A DNA stretch of 64,000 nt from Roseobacter sinensis. GTDB lineage: Bacteria > Pseudomonadota > Alphaproteobacteria > Rhodobacterales > Rhodobacteraceae. Positions 7,037 to 16,497 of the stretch are shown piece after piece. The notes under the pieces were generated by a model, which saw only the letters and a list, made by a program, of their open reading frames with translations, was not told where the DNA came from and made no database searches. Position 1 is the first letter of the stretch. Each line of letters starts with the position of its first letter. The stretch spans positions 1-64,000 of the forward strand of contig NZ_JALIEB010000007.1 of NCBI RefSeq assembly GCF_025755255.1, in the 5' to 3' direction. The position numbers were made by a program, and so were the translations under genes.

Positions 7037-9340
7037 TCAGCTTTTTCGTCCTGCGATCCCCGCGGCGAGCGCCTCTGTAAGGACTTCGGCAAGTTGCGCA
7101 GGCGGGCAGGGCTTTTGCAGCATCGGGCCCACGACATCCCCCATTTCGGTGGAGGTAAAGCCGGTGTAGCCGGACATATAGACAACCGGCAGCTCCGGGC
7201 GCAGATCACGGGCGCGGCGAGCCAGTTCAAAGCCGCTCATGCCATTCGGCATCACGATATCGGTCAGCATCAGGTCCACCGCGGCGCCACTTTCGATGAG
7301 ATCCAGCGCGGCCTGGCCAGAACTGGCAGATCGGAACCGAAACCCGAGCTCCTGCACGAGATCCTCCATGACCCCAAGCAAGCTCTCTTCGTCTTCGACC
7401 AGCAAGATCGTTTGTCCATCGCCGCGACGCATCGGCAGCCGCGTCATTGGCTCCTCGCGCGCATTTTCGGAGGTGCCGCGGGGCAGAACTATGCGGATGG
7501 TACTGCCGAAACCGAGCTCGGAGTAGATGCGCAGCTCGCCATCGGACTTCTGGATGAACCCGTAGACCATGGAGAGGCCGAGGCCACTGCCGGAGCTCGC
7601 GTCCTTCGTTGTGAAGAACGGATCGAGTGCGCGGTCTTTCACCTCCTCCGACATGCCGGGGCCATCGTCGGTGACCGAGATCTCGACGTACCGATAGGCG
7701 CGTGCATCGTGCCGTGCGATATCCTCGGCGTGCGCCTCTTTCATACCGTCGGCGATGTATGCGTAAGGATCCTGTCGGCGCAGCGAGACATCCGCATCGA
7801 TTTCATCGAGCGGGCGTGCCTTTACGGTGATGCGCCCACCTTTACCGCCGCGCTTGATCGCATCACGGCTGTTCAGGACGAGGTTCAGCAAGGCGTTGTC
7901 GAGCTGGCCGTGATCGCAGTAGATCAGCATGTCCGGATCGGGCGGCACGAAGGTGATAGCGACATCGGCTTCGATGGAGGGACGGACCAGCGCCTCGAAC
8001 TCGGCGAATACCTCGGAGACCGGGCGCGATCTTGCCACACCTGGCTGCTGTTTGGCAAAGGCGAGCAACCGCCCCGTCAGCTCGCGCCCGCGCTCGACGG
8101 CACCCAAGGCGGTCTCCAGCACCCGGTCCGATCTCTCCGACAGGTTGTCTGCGCGCGTCAGTTGCATCGCATAGAGGATGGTCGCAAGCAGATTGTTGAA
8201 GTCGTGGGCGATGCCGCCCGTCAGCTGGCCGAGGGCATCCAGCCGCCCCTTGCGCTCGATCTGTTGGCGGTTCTTCTCGAGTTGCGAGACATCGTCCAGC
8301 ACGATGACACAGCGCAGATCGCTCTTGGGGTCTTTCACCACCGCGCCAGAGACGCGGACATAGCGCTTTTCGATCTGGCCTTTCCGTGTCATCGCGTGGG
8401 TCTCGCCGAAAAGGGACTGCCCGATCAGCGCACGGTTGATCGGATCGTTGGAGGCGTCGAGCGGGTGCAGGTCGATCACGTCGAGAAACCTGATCTCTTC
8501 AGGCCAGTTAAAGGGGGTCGGGTCGGAGATGCCGTGCAGCATGTGGCGGGCGGCGGGGTTGATCACCTCGACGACGCCTTGGGCATTCAGGCCGATGATC
8601 CCGTTCATCGTCGTGTCAAGCACCAGGCGCAGCTGCTCGGAGGTCGCCGCGAGATCCCGGTTGACGTCCTGAAAGCGCTTGCGCGTGCTGTTGATCGCCG
8701 CCGCAACCGCGTCGAGATCGTCTTCGGGGGCGGTGCTCGGCCGGTCGAGCTGCAAAGGCGCCTCGACGGTCAGCCAGTCGGGCCTCGAGACATAGTCCGA
8801 GACTTGCCTGAGATGGCGGCTCACCAGTCTGAAAAAGATGATCAGGATCGCGATGGACGCGATCCCGGTCTTGGCCATGTTCGACAGGAAGAGCACCACC
8901 ACCTGCTGGTAGAGGTTGGACCAGATGCCCGCGCGGCTCAGCCCGATCTCCAGTGTTCCCACAGTTGTGACGCCGCGGACGGGATCGCTGTGCACCAGAT
9001 CGATGACAGTGATCTGGAGCTGTTCGTCCGGGTCCTTGGGTCCGCGGGTCCAGGTGGGCAATTGCTCGGCATAAAGGTTCAGTGCCCCGATGTCGGCGTT
9101 TGCGAAGATCCCGTCGATGATCTCGCCGACTTGCTGCTTGTCGAAGGACCACAGCGCCGAGCTGAGGCTTTGACCAAAGCCCTGTTCGATTTGCGAAGTT
9201 ACTCGCTGCAGCGCCTCGTCCTGGCGTTGAAAGGTCAGGTAGAGCTGCAGCGAGGTGGCCAGCAGCGAAAGGAGCGCATTGATCGCCAGCACCAGCAGCA
9301 GAAGCCTGAGCGCCAGCCGATTGTTCCACCGCCGCGGCAC
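7037..9340 (-). CDS. Hybrid sensor histidine kinase with C-terminal receiver
   Basis: A 767-residue inner-membrane kinase. A first membrane helix (about residues 9-32), a periplasmic region to about 150 and a second helix (about 155-175) are followed by a PAS-like domain (about 230-350). The HisKA domain has its histidine in GGIAHDFNNLL (about residue 378). The HATPase has N- and G-boxes (LLNLVLNSRDAI, DDGPGMS and GSGLGLSMVYGF). A receiver domain has its Asp in LMLTDIVMP (about 694). The GTG start lies 4 bp after the binding-protein stop, so the two are cotranscribed. The pairing suggests the kinase reads the ligand state of that periplasmic protein; the ligand is unknown. Confidence 0.88.
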   Translation of the reverse strand: MPRRWNNRLALRLLLLVLAINALLSLLATSLQLYLTFQRQDEALQRVTSQIEQGFGQSLSSALWSFDKQQVGEIIDGIFANADIGALNLYAEQLPTWTRGPKDPDEQLQITVIDLVHSDPVRGVTTVGTLEIGLSRAGIWSNLYQQVVVLFLSNMAKTGIASIAILIIFFRLVSRHLRQVSDYVSRPDWLTVEAPLQLDRPSTAPEDDLDAVAAAINSTRKRFQDVNRDLAATSEQLRLVLDTTMNGIIGLNAQGVVEVINPAARHMLHGISDPTPFNWPEEIRFLDVIDLHPLDASNDPINRALIGQSLFGETHAMTRKGQIEKRYVRVSGAVVKDPKSDLRCVIVLDDVSQLEKNRQQIERKGRLDALGQLTGGIAHDFNNLLATILYAMQLTRADNLSERSDRVLETALGAVERGRELTGRLLAFAKQQPGVARSRPVSEVFAEFEALVRPSIEADVAITFVPPDPDMLIYCDHGQLDNALLNLVLNSRDAIKRGGKGGRITVKARPLDEIDADVSLRRQDPYAYIADGMKEAHAEDIARHDARAYRYVEISVTDDGPGMSEEVKDRALDPFFTTKDASSGSGLGLSMVYGFIQKSDGELRIYSELGFGSTIRIVLPRGTSENAREEPMTRLPMRRGDGQTILLVEDEESLLGVMEDLVQELGFRFRSASSGQAALDLIESGAAVDLMLTDIVMPNGMSGFELARRARDLRPELPVVYMSGYTGFTSTEMGDVVGPMLQKPCPPAQLAEVLTEALAAGIAGRKS

Positions 9341-9344
9341 GGGG

Positions 9345-10094
9345 TCAGTCCACAGCGTGTTTTTGCAACAGAACGGCGAGGGACCCGTCTGCCCTCATCT
9401 CTGAGAGCGCGGCATTGAAAGACGCGACGATCTGTTCGTGATCGGGCCGGCGCTTGGAGACCGCCATATGGATTTCCTGGTTCGCGAGCGAGGGGTCCAG
9501 AAACTCGATCTGCGCCAGCAGCTCGGGGTCTTCTTCGAGAATGGAATGCGTCACCACATGTGTGCTGTCGAGCGTCAGATCCACCCGGCCCGCCGCCACC
9601 ATCTGCACGCCTTGCAGCGTCGTTGTGACTTCGAACTTGGTCAAGAACTCCGCCCTGTCGAATTCCGGCTCATAGAGAAACCCGGTGCCGACCGCGATAG
9701 TGTAGGGTGCGAGGCTCTGCAACCCGTCATAGGTGATCGCTGCCCCCTTCTTGCGAACGAATTTGACCTCTGTCCGGAAGAACGGTTCGGAATAGGTGAG
9801 CGCCTTCTGCATCTCGTCATCGAGAAAGAGGCTGGTCACCACATCGTAATCGCCGGCCCGGGCTCCGCTGACCACCCGTGACCAGGGCAAGATCGCAGTG
9901 TCGACCTCGAAGCCTGCGCGCGTCAGCACGGCACGCGTCACGTCGATCGAGATGCCCATCCCCGGCAGGCTCTCTCCGGAGAACGGCGGCCATTCATCCG
10001 CGACGACAGTGAGCCTCTCCTGCGCGAGAAGTGGGGGCATGCTCAGCATCAGGCTCGCGACGGCGCCGATGATGGCGTGTTTGACAAAGGACAC
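9345..10094 (-). CDS. Periplasmic substrate-binding protein (SBP family 3), likely sensor partner
   Basis: 249 residues with a Sec signal peptide (cleavage after about residue 24, PPLLAQ). A family 3 amino-acid-type binding fold follows: RLTVVADEWPPFSGESLPG at the start of lobe 1, GYDVVTSLFLDDE, and a second lobe rich in polar residues. No ABC permease or ATPase gene is adjacent. The gene is 4 bp from a hybrid kinase and upstream of a response regulator, so a sensing rather than transport role is likely. The sequence resembles proteins that bind polar amino acids or quorum-type small molecules, but specificity cannot be read from it. Confidence 0.8.
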   Translation of the reverse strand: MSFVKHAIIGAVASLMLSMPPLLAQERLTVVADEWPPFSGESLPGMGISIDVTRAVLTRAGFEVDTAILPWSRVVSGARAGDYDVVTSLFLDDEMQKALTYSEPFFRTEVKFVRKKGAAITYDGLQSLAPYTIAVGTGFLYEPEFDRAEFLTKFEVTTTLQGVQMVAAGRVDLTLDSTHVVTHSILEEDPELLAQIEFLDPSLANQEIHMAVSKRRPDHEQIVASFNAALSEMRADGSLAVLLQKHAVD

Positions 10095-10631
10095 GTTCGG
10101 TTTTTCCCGTTATCTCTCGGCGATGTTGTGTTGTGCACGGAAACGGTGGGCCATACAACCCAAGCGAGAGGAGAAATGACAGGCTTGATTCGGGTCGGCC
10201 GTGCAGATGTCTGATTAACGCGCGATGGCAGGCCCTGTGGGCAGTGGCCCGGTCAGAGCTGCCTCGCCTCGGCCAGCGTGGAGGATCAGATGAAGGTGTT
10301 GTCGCCTTCAGATGGCCCCAGCCAAACCCGTGTGCCCGTCAGCGGAGACGTAGCCGCCCGTCCGGAGCGCCTGCGCTGGACGAATTCCCGAGAGGATGTG
10401 GCGCGACTCGCTGTGTCGCGACGGGAAGCGTGGATCTGGCACACCGTTCAGTGCATCAACCCAGCCGTGCACAATTACAACCTATCGTATGGCGATGCAT
10501 CGCGATACGCGAATCTTCCTTTAAAAAAAGCCATTTGCGCGCATTCGGACGCCACGCAACCCTTTCCAGCTTGTGACGGAGGCGTTAAATTTTGGGCGTG
10601 TAACAGAAGAGCTGCGTACGGTTAGGGTTGA
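10095..10631. other. 537-bp intergenic region without a convincing gene
   Basis: This region lies between the divergent binding-protein and small RHH-like genes. It holds one conspicuous palindrome (10486-10509). It also has a 13-codon frame (10176-10214) preceded by AGAGGAG and a 115-codon frame with no family likeness; neither is called. The last 120 bp before the downstream gene are AT-richer, with a run of seven A at 10523-10529, and probably contain its promoter. Confidence 0.6.
10486..10509. promoter_or_regulatory. 24-bp imperfect palindrome
   Basis: The perfect 12-bp core GCGATGCATCGC is flanked by CGTATG and GATACG, giving 24 bp of dyad symmetry broken at one base pair. It lies about 120 bp upstream of the small RHH-like gene start. 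It could be a dimeric regulator operator, possibly autoregulatory. No regulator can be named. Confidence 0.4.
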
Positions 10632-10880
10632 ATGGCGAATAGAAAATTGGAGCGCGTGCAAACCGGTGTTCGCATCGAAAAGCGCATCTTGAAGGTTCTC
10701 AAGGCAATCGCCGCTCAGCACGAGATGTCTCTTGGAGATCTGCTCGAAAACATACTGCTTCACAGCTTCGAAGGCACCTCACCCTTCGAGGCCGAAACGC
10801 TCGCTTTCATCGAACAGATGCGCACGGCCTATGGGCTCGATTTGACCTCGGAGGACAGCGTCCAGTTGAGCGACGCCTGA
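10632..10880 (+). CDS. Small ribbon-helix-helix-like protein
   Basis: 82 residues and basic at the N-terminus. The first half reads as a beta strand (VQTGVRIEKRI) then two helices (LKVLKAIAAQHEM and LGDLLENILLHSF), which matches the ribbon-helix-helix/CopG plan, so it may bind DNA. No toxin gene is adjacent, which argues against an antitoxin of a standard pair. The second half is acidic, with no recognised domain. The ATG is preceded by a weak GTTAGGG. Function unknown. Confidence 0.6.
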   Translation: MANRKLERVQTGVRIEKRILKVLKAIAAQHEMSLGDLLENILLHSFEGTSPFEAETLAFIEQMRTAYGLDLTSEDSVQLSDA

Positions 10881-11161
10881 CCGCGACCGCACGTCGGGCT
10901 TCGGACGCGCCCCCGCGATCACCCTGCTCGTGTCCAGATGTAGCGTCACTTTCTGAGACGGCATCGCAAGCTGTCTTGGGGAAGTGCCGCGGTTTCGAGC
11001 AAACGGCTGCCGATGGTCAAAAAACGGTTCGAAAACTGTAGGCCAATCGTTAACAACCCGTTACAAAACATCTCTACCGAAGGTAGAAGTGGGGGTCTGA
11101 ACGGGCGGGCCGGGGTGGCCGCTGTGATCCCACTGTCTTGGTTTCAACAATGGGATTTGAC

Positions 11162-14100
11162 ATGCGCCGCCAAATATACGCGAATGATTTCAACGACTTT
11201 CTGGGGCTAGGGGTGAGTGAGACCCCGATTGCAGGCGAATTGGACGGCGCGCTGTGGACAGTCGAAGGGTTCAGCACCCTGTCGGATCTGTCGCGTGGCG
11301 AAACCGACGGTGGCGTATCGACGGGGGGCTTCTACGCTCTGAACCGCGCCGATGGTGACAACGCACTCTACCTGCAGCCGGGCGGCAGTGATTTCACGCC
11401 CGGCAGCCTGACCCTGGCCCTGGACAGCGGCGACACCGATCTTTCGGATGTGGTGGTCAGCTTTGAGCGTCTCGTCAACAACGATCAGGCGCGCAGCAAC
11501 TCCTTCGATCTGTCGTTTTCGCTGGACGGTGTGACCTTCTCTCCGCTCGATACCTTTGCGAGCGGTGGCGCGCCAGATGTCAACGGGGTGGCTGCCTCGA
11601 CCGTCGCGGTGCCGTTGCCCGACCTGCCCGCCAATTCCACCGTCTATCTGCGCTGGAGCGGTGATGATGTTGCAGGCAGCGGCGCGCGCGACGAATTCGG
11701 GCTCGACAACCTGCTTGTCGACGGTCTTGAGGCTACCGACGGCGAAGGCGGTGTCTTTACGCTGGAGTTGCTGCATATCGCCGACCAGGAAGCCTCGTCA
11801 TCCGCCGTGGTCGATGCGCCGAACCTGTCCGCCGTGCTGAACGCGCTGCGCGACCAGGATCTGGGTGACGATGGGATTGCCGACAACACCCTGACCCTCT
11901 CCTCGGGTGATGCGATCATCCCGGGCGTCTTCTTCGATGCCTCCGAGGCGATTTTCGGGTCGGCGGGCATCGCCGATATCCAGATCCAGAACGAGCTGGG
12001 CATTCAGGCCATTGCCTTGGGCAACCACGAGTTCGACTTCGGCACTGAGGCGCTCGCCGAGCTGATCTCGGGAGATGCGCCGGGCGATGTCTTCGGCACT
12101 GATTTTGGCGGCACGGAGTTCGCCTATCTCTCCGCCAACCTCGACTTCTCGACCGACGCCAACCTCGCACCGCTCGAAGTGGCGGGCGGCGCGGCACCGA
12201 TGGGCAATACGGTGACCTCCTCGGTGGTGCTGGAGTCGGGTGGCGAGACAATCGGTGTGATCGGAGCGACGACCCCGACACTTGGCCGCATCTCCAGCCC
12301 CGGCGATCTGGCCATTCTGCCCGGCGACTTCGACGACACGCCCACACCGGCGCAGCTGGATGCCCTCGCCGCGCAGATCCAGACGGAAGTGGATGCGCTG
12401 CTGGCGGCTGATCCGAGCATGAACAAGATCATCCTGCTGTCGCATATGCAGCGGCTGTCTATCGAGCAGGAATTGGCCGCGCGTCTCGAACATGTCGACG
12501 TGATTGTCGCGGGCGGCTCCAACACGCGGCTCTTTGATGAGACCGACCGTCCGCGCGACGGCGACAGCGTGCAGGGCGAGTACCCGATCTTCATCGAGAA
12601 TGCGAGTGGGACGCAGACCGCGGTCGTGAACACCGATGGAAGCTACAAATATGTCGGCCGCCTGGTGATCGACTTCGATGAGGACGGCAACATCATCCCC
12701 GGCTCCTACGATCCCGACATCTCGGGTGCCTATGCCACAGATGCACAGGGCGTCGCCGATCTGAATGCCGAAGGGTTGGTCGATCCGGAGATCCAGGCCA
12801 TCGCCGATGCGATCGAGGCGCAGATCATCGCAACCGAATCCAATGTCTTCGGCGCCTCCGAGGTCTTCCTGAACGGGAACCGCTCGGGCGCGGAGGGCGA
12901 CCCGGACGGGGTGCGCACGCAAGAGACCAACCTTGGAAATCTGACCGCGGATGCCAATCTTGCCGCGGCGAAAGAGATCGACGATACGGTGGTCGTCTCG
13001 ATCAAGAACGGCGGCGGCATTCGCGCCTCGATCGGTGAAAGCGTTGTGCTGCCGGGCGATACGGTCGCCACGCGCCTGCCCAATGGTGAGTTGGTCGACG
13101 GCGACGGCAATGTGATCAAGCCCGAGGGCGGGATCAGCCAGAACGATATCCAGACGACGCTCGCCTTCAACAATGGCTTGACCTTGCTGACCCTGACAAA
13201 GGCCGAACTGGTCGCCGTGCTGGAGCATGGTGTGGGCGGGTTGCCGGGGGTCGCAGGCCGCTTCCCGCAGGTGTCAGGCGTCGAGTTTTCCTTCGACCCC
13301 GACCTGCCTGCGGGCGGCCGTATCGTGAATGCGGAAATCGTCGATGAGACCGGCGGCCAGATCGCCGAGCTGGTCCGAGATGGCGCGATCAGCGGTGACG
13401 CGAGCCAGGAGTTTCGCATTGTGACGCTGAACTTCCTCGCCGGCGGTGGCGACGGCTTCCCCTTTCCGGAGGGTGACAGCGCCAACCGCGTGGATCTGGC
13501 CGAGGATGGCGGGCCGCGTACGGGCGAGGCGACATTTGCGGATGATGGCTCCGAACAGGATGCGCTGGCAGAATTTCTTGCCGATCTCGACACCCCCTTC
13601 GCAGAGGCCGATACGGACCCGTCCGGCGATGCACGGATCCAGAACCTGAACTTCCGCGACGACACGGTCTTTGAGGGTGGCGGCGGTGAGGAGAGCGTGG
13701 TGATCAACGAGGTCCTCTCGAGCACTGCGGGCACCGATTCCGAATATATCGAGCTCTTCGGCACGCCCGGCGCTTCGCTCGACGGGCTCAGCCTCATTGC
13801 GGTCGAAAGCGATGCCGGCACATCGAAAGGTACCATTGACTTCCGGCTCGACTTCGATGCCGGCACGGTTCTGGGCGACAACGGGTTTCTGCTGTTGGCC
13901 AACCAGACGGCCGAGGCCACCTATGGTGTGACAGCCAATATCGCCATCCCGGCAAATGCGCTGGAGAATGGCTCTTCGACCTTTGCTCTGGTGGAAACGG
14001 CCAGCCTTTCGGGCGACGCCCTCACCGGGTCGGAAGTGGTGATCGATTCCGTCGCCACGCTCGATGCGGATGGTGACACCGCCGATCTGGGCGCACCCGC

Positions 14101-16444
14101 CGTCGGCCCCGACGGAACGTTTTTGCCCGCGGGTCTCGGCCGCATCGAGGACGGGGTGGATACCGACACGGCGGCGGATTTCGAGATCTTGAGCTTTGGC
14201 AACGACCCAGAGGTGAACACCCCCACGGCGGGCACAGGCCTTGGGGGCGGTGGTGGCGGCGGTGGCAGCATCGACGATGCGCCGACGCTGATCAGTGACA
14301 TCCAGGGCAGCGGCGCGGCCAGCGATCTCGTCGGCCAGACTGTCGTGGTCGAAGCCATTGTGACCGGCGACTTCCAGAACGGCGACGGCGACAGCTTCCG
14401 CGACCTGGGCGGCTTCTTCCTGATGGAGGAAACCGACGATCAGGACGACAGCACGGCCACCTCAGAAGGCATCTTTGCGTTCGAGGGCGGCGGCGATCTG
14501 CTGAGCGACGTGGAAGATGGCGACAAGGTCCGCGTGCTCGGCACGGTGATCGAACGGTTCGGCAAAACCACGATTGAAGTGCGCGAGATCCGGGTGGAAG
14601 AGGCCGGCGCGGTCGATCCACTCTCGCTCGCGCAGTCGATTGAACTGCCGGATCTCGATGACCGCGAGGCCTACGAGAGCATGTTGGTCACCGTTGACGA
14701 GGCGCTGACCTTCTCGGAAAGCTTCGACTACGAGGATTTCGGCCGCGCGGTCCTGACATCGGACGGTCCCGTCTACCAATACAGCCAGCTCAACACACCC
14801 GATGTGGCGGGCAACGCGGCGTACCTGGAAGAGGTCGCCAACCGCACCATCGCGATCGACGATGGCACCAACACGCAGCGGGGCGATTTCGACCCGATCA
14901 CGCTGCCTGACGGCTCGCTTGTCGAAGGGCCGGTCGACGGTGTGCGCATGGGCCAGTCCGTCGACGGCCTGACCGCGATCATGGATTTCGACTTCGGCGA
15001 GTTCCGGTTGCGTCTGCCCGAGGGCGAGGAGTTCGATCTCGATGAAGACACCAACCCGGTCCCGACCGAGCCCGAAGATGTGGGCAGCGACTACAAGGTC
15101 GGTTCGCTGAATGTGCTGAATTACTTCACCACGCTTGGTGGCCAGATCGACAACGGTGAAAATGCGCGCGGGGCCGAGAACCCCGAAGAGCTTGCCCGCC
15201 AGACCGAAAAGCTGGTGCAGACGATCCTCGGGATGGACAGCGACGTGATCGGCCTCATTGAAATCGAGAACGATTTTGCCGGCGACGAGTTTGCCATCAA
15301 AACGCTGGTCGGTGAGTTGAACGCGGCGGTCGGCTCGGAGGTCTGGAGCTTTGTCGACCCGGGTCGCGAGTTTGTCGGTGATGATGCCATCGCAGTGGCG
15401 TTCATCTACGACACCACAACCACCAAGCTGGTCGGCGATGCGGCGGTGCTGGACACCGATGCCTTCCTCGATCCGCTGGGCGCGGGGCAGGGCGGCGACG
15501 CGTTCAACCGCGCCGCTCTGGCTCAGAGTTTCGAGCAAATCGAGACCGGTGGGGTCTTCACGGCATCCGTCAACCATCTCAAATCGAAAGGGTCCCCCAC
15601 GGGCGCTGTCGAGGATCAGGATCAGGGCGACGGGGCAGGGCGGAACAACGCCACCCGCGAGTTGGCGGCGCAGGAACTTGCTGCCTGGCTCGAGACCGAT
15701 CCCACCGGCGTCGATGACGAGGATGTCATGATCCTCGGCGATCTCAACGCCTACGCGCGCGAAACCCCGATCCAGGTGCTGGAAGCGGCGGGCTACACAG
15801 ATCTCGCGCGGGAACTCGAAGGGGATGATGTCTATTCCTACCGCTTCAGCGGCCAGATCGGCACGCTGGACTACGTATTGGCGAACGACGCGCTGAAGGA
15901 TCAAGTCACGGGCGCGACCACGTGGAATGTGAATGCCGACACGCCGGTCTTCTTCGATTACAATCTCGACGACACGTTCACCGATCCGAACACCCAGCGC
16001 CCGATCGATCAGGGGCTCTTCGATGGGTCGAGCCCGCTGCGTGGCTCGGACCATGATCCGGTGGTCGTCGGCCTCGATCTTGACCGCGACAGCCCGCTGC
16101 TCATTGCAGGAACGGAGAAAAACGACCGCCTGTTCGGAACCGATTCGGCGGAACGCATCGTTTCGGGGGGTGGCAGGCTCGACGTGATGTCGGGCGGCGG
16201 CGAGGCCGACACCTTCGTCTTCACCGACACCGACGACCGCCGCGACAGCCTGCGCATCCTCGACTTCGAGGCGGGACTCGACACGCTGGATCTCGACGGC
16301 GCTGTGATCGCCGCAGTGCGCACGCTGGGCCGCGACAACCTGCTGCTGCAGCTCGACGAGGATCGCGACAGCATTTTCCTGCGTGGCATCGACGATCTGG
16401 ACGACATCACCATCATCAACGAAGGTGTCCTCGACATCGCATAG
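11162..16444 (+). CDS. Giant secreted 5'-nucleotidase / ExeM-type nuclease with RTX-like end
   Basis: A 1760-residue multidomain extracellular protein, probably scavenging nucleotide phosphate. In order: an N-terminal beta domain (about 1-190); a metallophosphatase (about 200-480, LLHIADQE and LGNHEFDFG); a 5'-nucleotidase C domain (about 560-770, NGGGIRASIG); a lamin-tail domain (about 846-945, VVINEVL and EYIELF); an OB-like nuclease-linked domain (about 1040-1130); an endonuclease/exonuclease/phosphatase domain (about 1310-1635, GLIEIEN, GDLNAYARE and GSDHDPVVVGL); and a C-terminal glycine/aspartate RTX-like segment (GTEKNDRLFG, GGGEADTFVF). There is no Sec signal and an RTX-like end, so type I secretion is likely. 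GGGA precedes this ATG; upstream ATG 11150 and TTG 11138 are alternatives. Confidence 0.86.
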   Translation: MRRQIYANDFNDFLGLGVSETPIAGELDGALWTVEGFSTLSDLSRGETDGGVSTGGFYALNRADGDNALYLQPGGSDFTPGSLTLALDSGDTDLSDVVVSFERLVNNDQARSNSFDLSFSLDGVTFSPLDTFASGGAPDVNGVAASTVAVPLPDLPANSTVYLRWSGDDVAGSGARDEFGLDNLLVDGLEATDGEGGVFTLELLHIADQEASSSAVVDAPNLSAVLNALRDQDLGDDGIADNTLTLSSGDAIIPGVFFDASEAIFGSAGIADIQIQNELGIQAIALGNHEFDFGTEALAELISGDAPGDVFGTDFGGTEFAYLSANLDFSTDANLAPLEVAGGAAPMGNTVTSSVVLESGGETIGVIGATTPTLGRISSPGDLAILPGDFDDTPTPAQLDALAAQIQTEVDALLAADPSMNKIILLSHMQRLSIEQELAARLEHVDVIVAGGSNTRLFDETDRPRDGDSVQGEYPIFIENASGTQTAVVNTDGSYKYVGRLVIDFDEDGNIIPGSYDPDISGAYATDAQGVADLNAEGLVDPEIQAIADAIEAQIIATESNVFGASEVFLNGNRSGAEGDPDGVRTQETNLGNLTADANLAAAKEIDDTVVVSIKNGGGIRASIGESVVLPGDTVATRLPNGELVDGDGNVIKPEGGISQNDIQTTLAFNNGLTLLTLTKAELVAVLEHGVGGLPGVAGRFPQVSGVEFSFDPDLPAGGRIVNAEIVDETGGQIAELVRDGAISGDASQEFRIVTLNFLAGGGDGFPFPEGDSANRVDLAEDGGPRTGEATFADDGSEQDALAEFLADLDTPFAEADTDPSGDARIQNLNFRDDTVFEGGGGEESVVINEVLSSTAGTDSEYIELFGTPGASLDGLSLIAVESDAGTSKGTIDFRLDFDAGTVLGDNGFLLLANQTAEATYGVTANIAIPANALENGSSTFALVETASLSGDALTGSEVVIDSVATLDADGDTADLGAPAVGPDGTFLPAGLGRIEDGVDTDTAADFEILSFGNDPEVNTPTAGTGLGGGGGGGGSIDDAPTLISDIQGSGAASDLVGQTVVVEAIVTGDFQNGDGDSFRDLGGFFLMEETDDQDDSTATSEGIFAFEGGGDLLSDVEDGDKVRVLGTVIERFGKTTIEVREIRVEEAGAVDPLSLAQSIELPDLDDREAYESMLVTVDEALTFSESFDYEDFGRAVLTSDGPVYQYSQLNTPDVAGNAAYLEEVANRTIAIDDGTNTQRGDFDPITLPDGSLVEGPVDGVRMGQSVDGLTAIMDFDFGEFRLRLPEGEEFDLDEDTNPVPTEPEDVGSDYKVGSLNVLNYFTTLGGQIDNGENARGAENPEELARQTEKLVQTILGMDSDVIGLIEIENDFAGDEFAIKTLVGELNAAVGSEVWSFVDPGREFVGDDAIAVAFIYDTTTTKLVGDAAVLDTDAFLDPLGAGQGGDAFNRAALAQSFEQIETGGVFTASVNHLKSKGSPTGAVEDQDQGDGAGRNNATRELAAQELAAWLETDPTGVDDEDVMILGDLNAYARETPIQVLEAAGYTDLARELEGDDVYSYRFSGQIGTLDYVLANDALKDQVTGATTWNVNADTPVFFDYNLDDTFTDPNTQRPIDQGLFDGSSPLRGSDHDPVVVGLDLDRDSPLLIAGTEKNDRLFGTDSAERIVSGGGRLDVMSGGGEADTFVFTDTDDRRDSLRILDFEAGLDTLDLDGAVIAAVRTLGRDNLLLQLDEDRDSIFLRGIDDLDDITIINEGVLDIA

Positions 16445-16497
16445 CGTTACCGGCTCGGCGGACCTCGCCGCGCCCTCTACCCCTGAAGGATTTGAAA

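Noticed and set aside
7094-9418. 774-codon open frame opposite the hybrid kinase
   Set aside because: The kinase strand shows clear domain motifs. The antisense frame is basic and low in complexity, as expected from GC-rich third positions.
10176-10214. 13-codon frame with a good AGAGGAG ribosome site
   Set aside because: It has no adjacent attenuator structure or amino-acid run typical of leader peptides, and nothing downstream within 400 bp on the same strand that it could control.
10278-10625. 115-codon frame between the divergent genes
   Set aside because: It runs through the 24-bp palindrome and the AT-rich promoter region of the next gene, with no family likeness and no good ribosome site.
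11048-11065. CGTTAAC-N4-CGTTACA repeat with 11-bp period before the giant nucleotidase
   Set aside because: The spacing matches a PHO box but the repeat sequence does not fit CTGTCAT. Kept only as a weak observation, although the gene's role would suit phosphate control.
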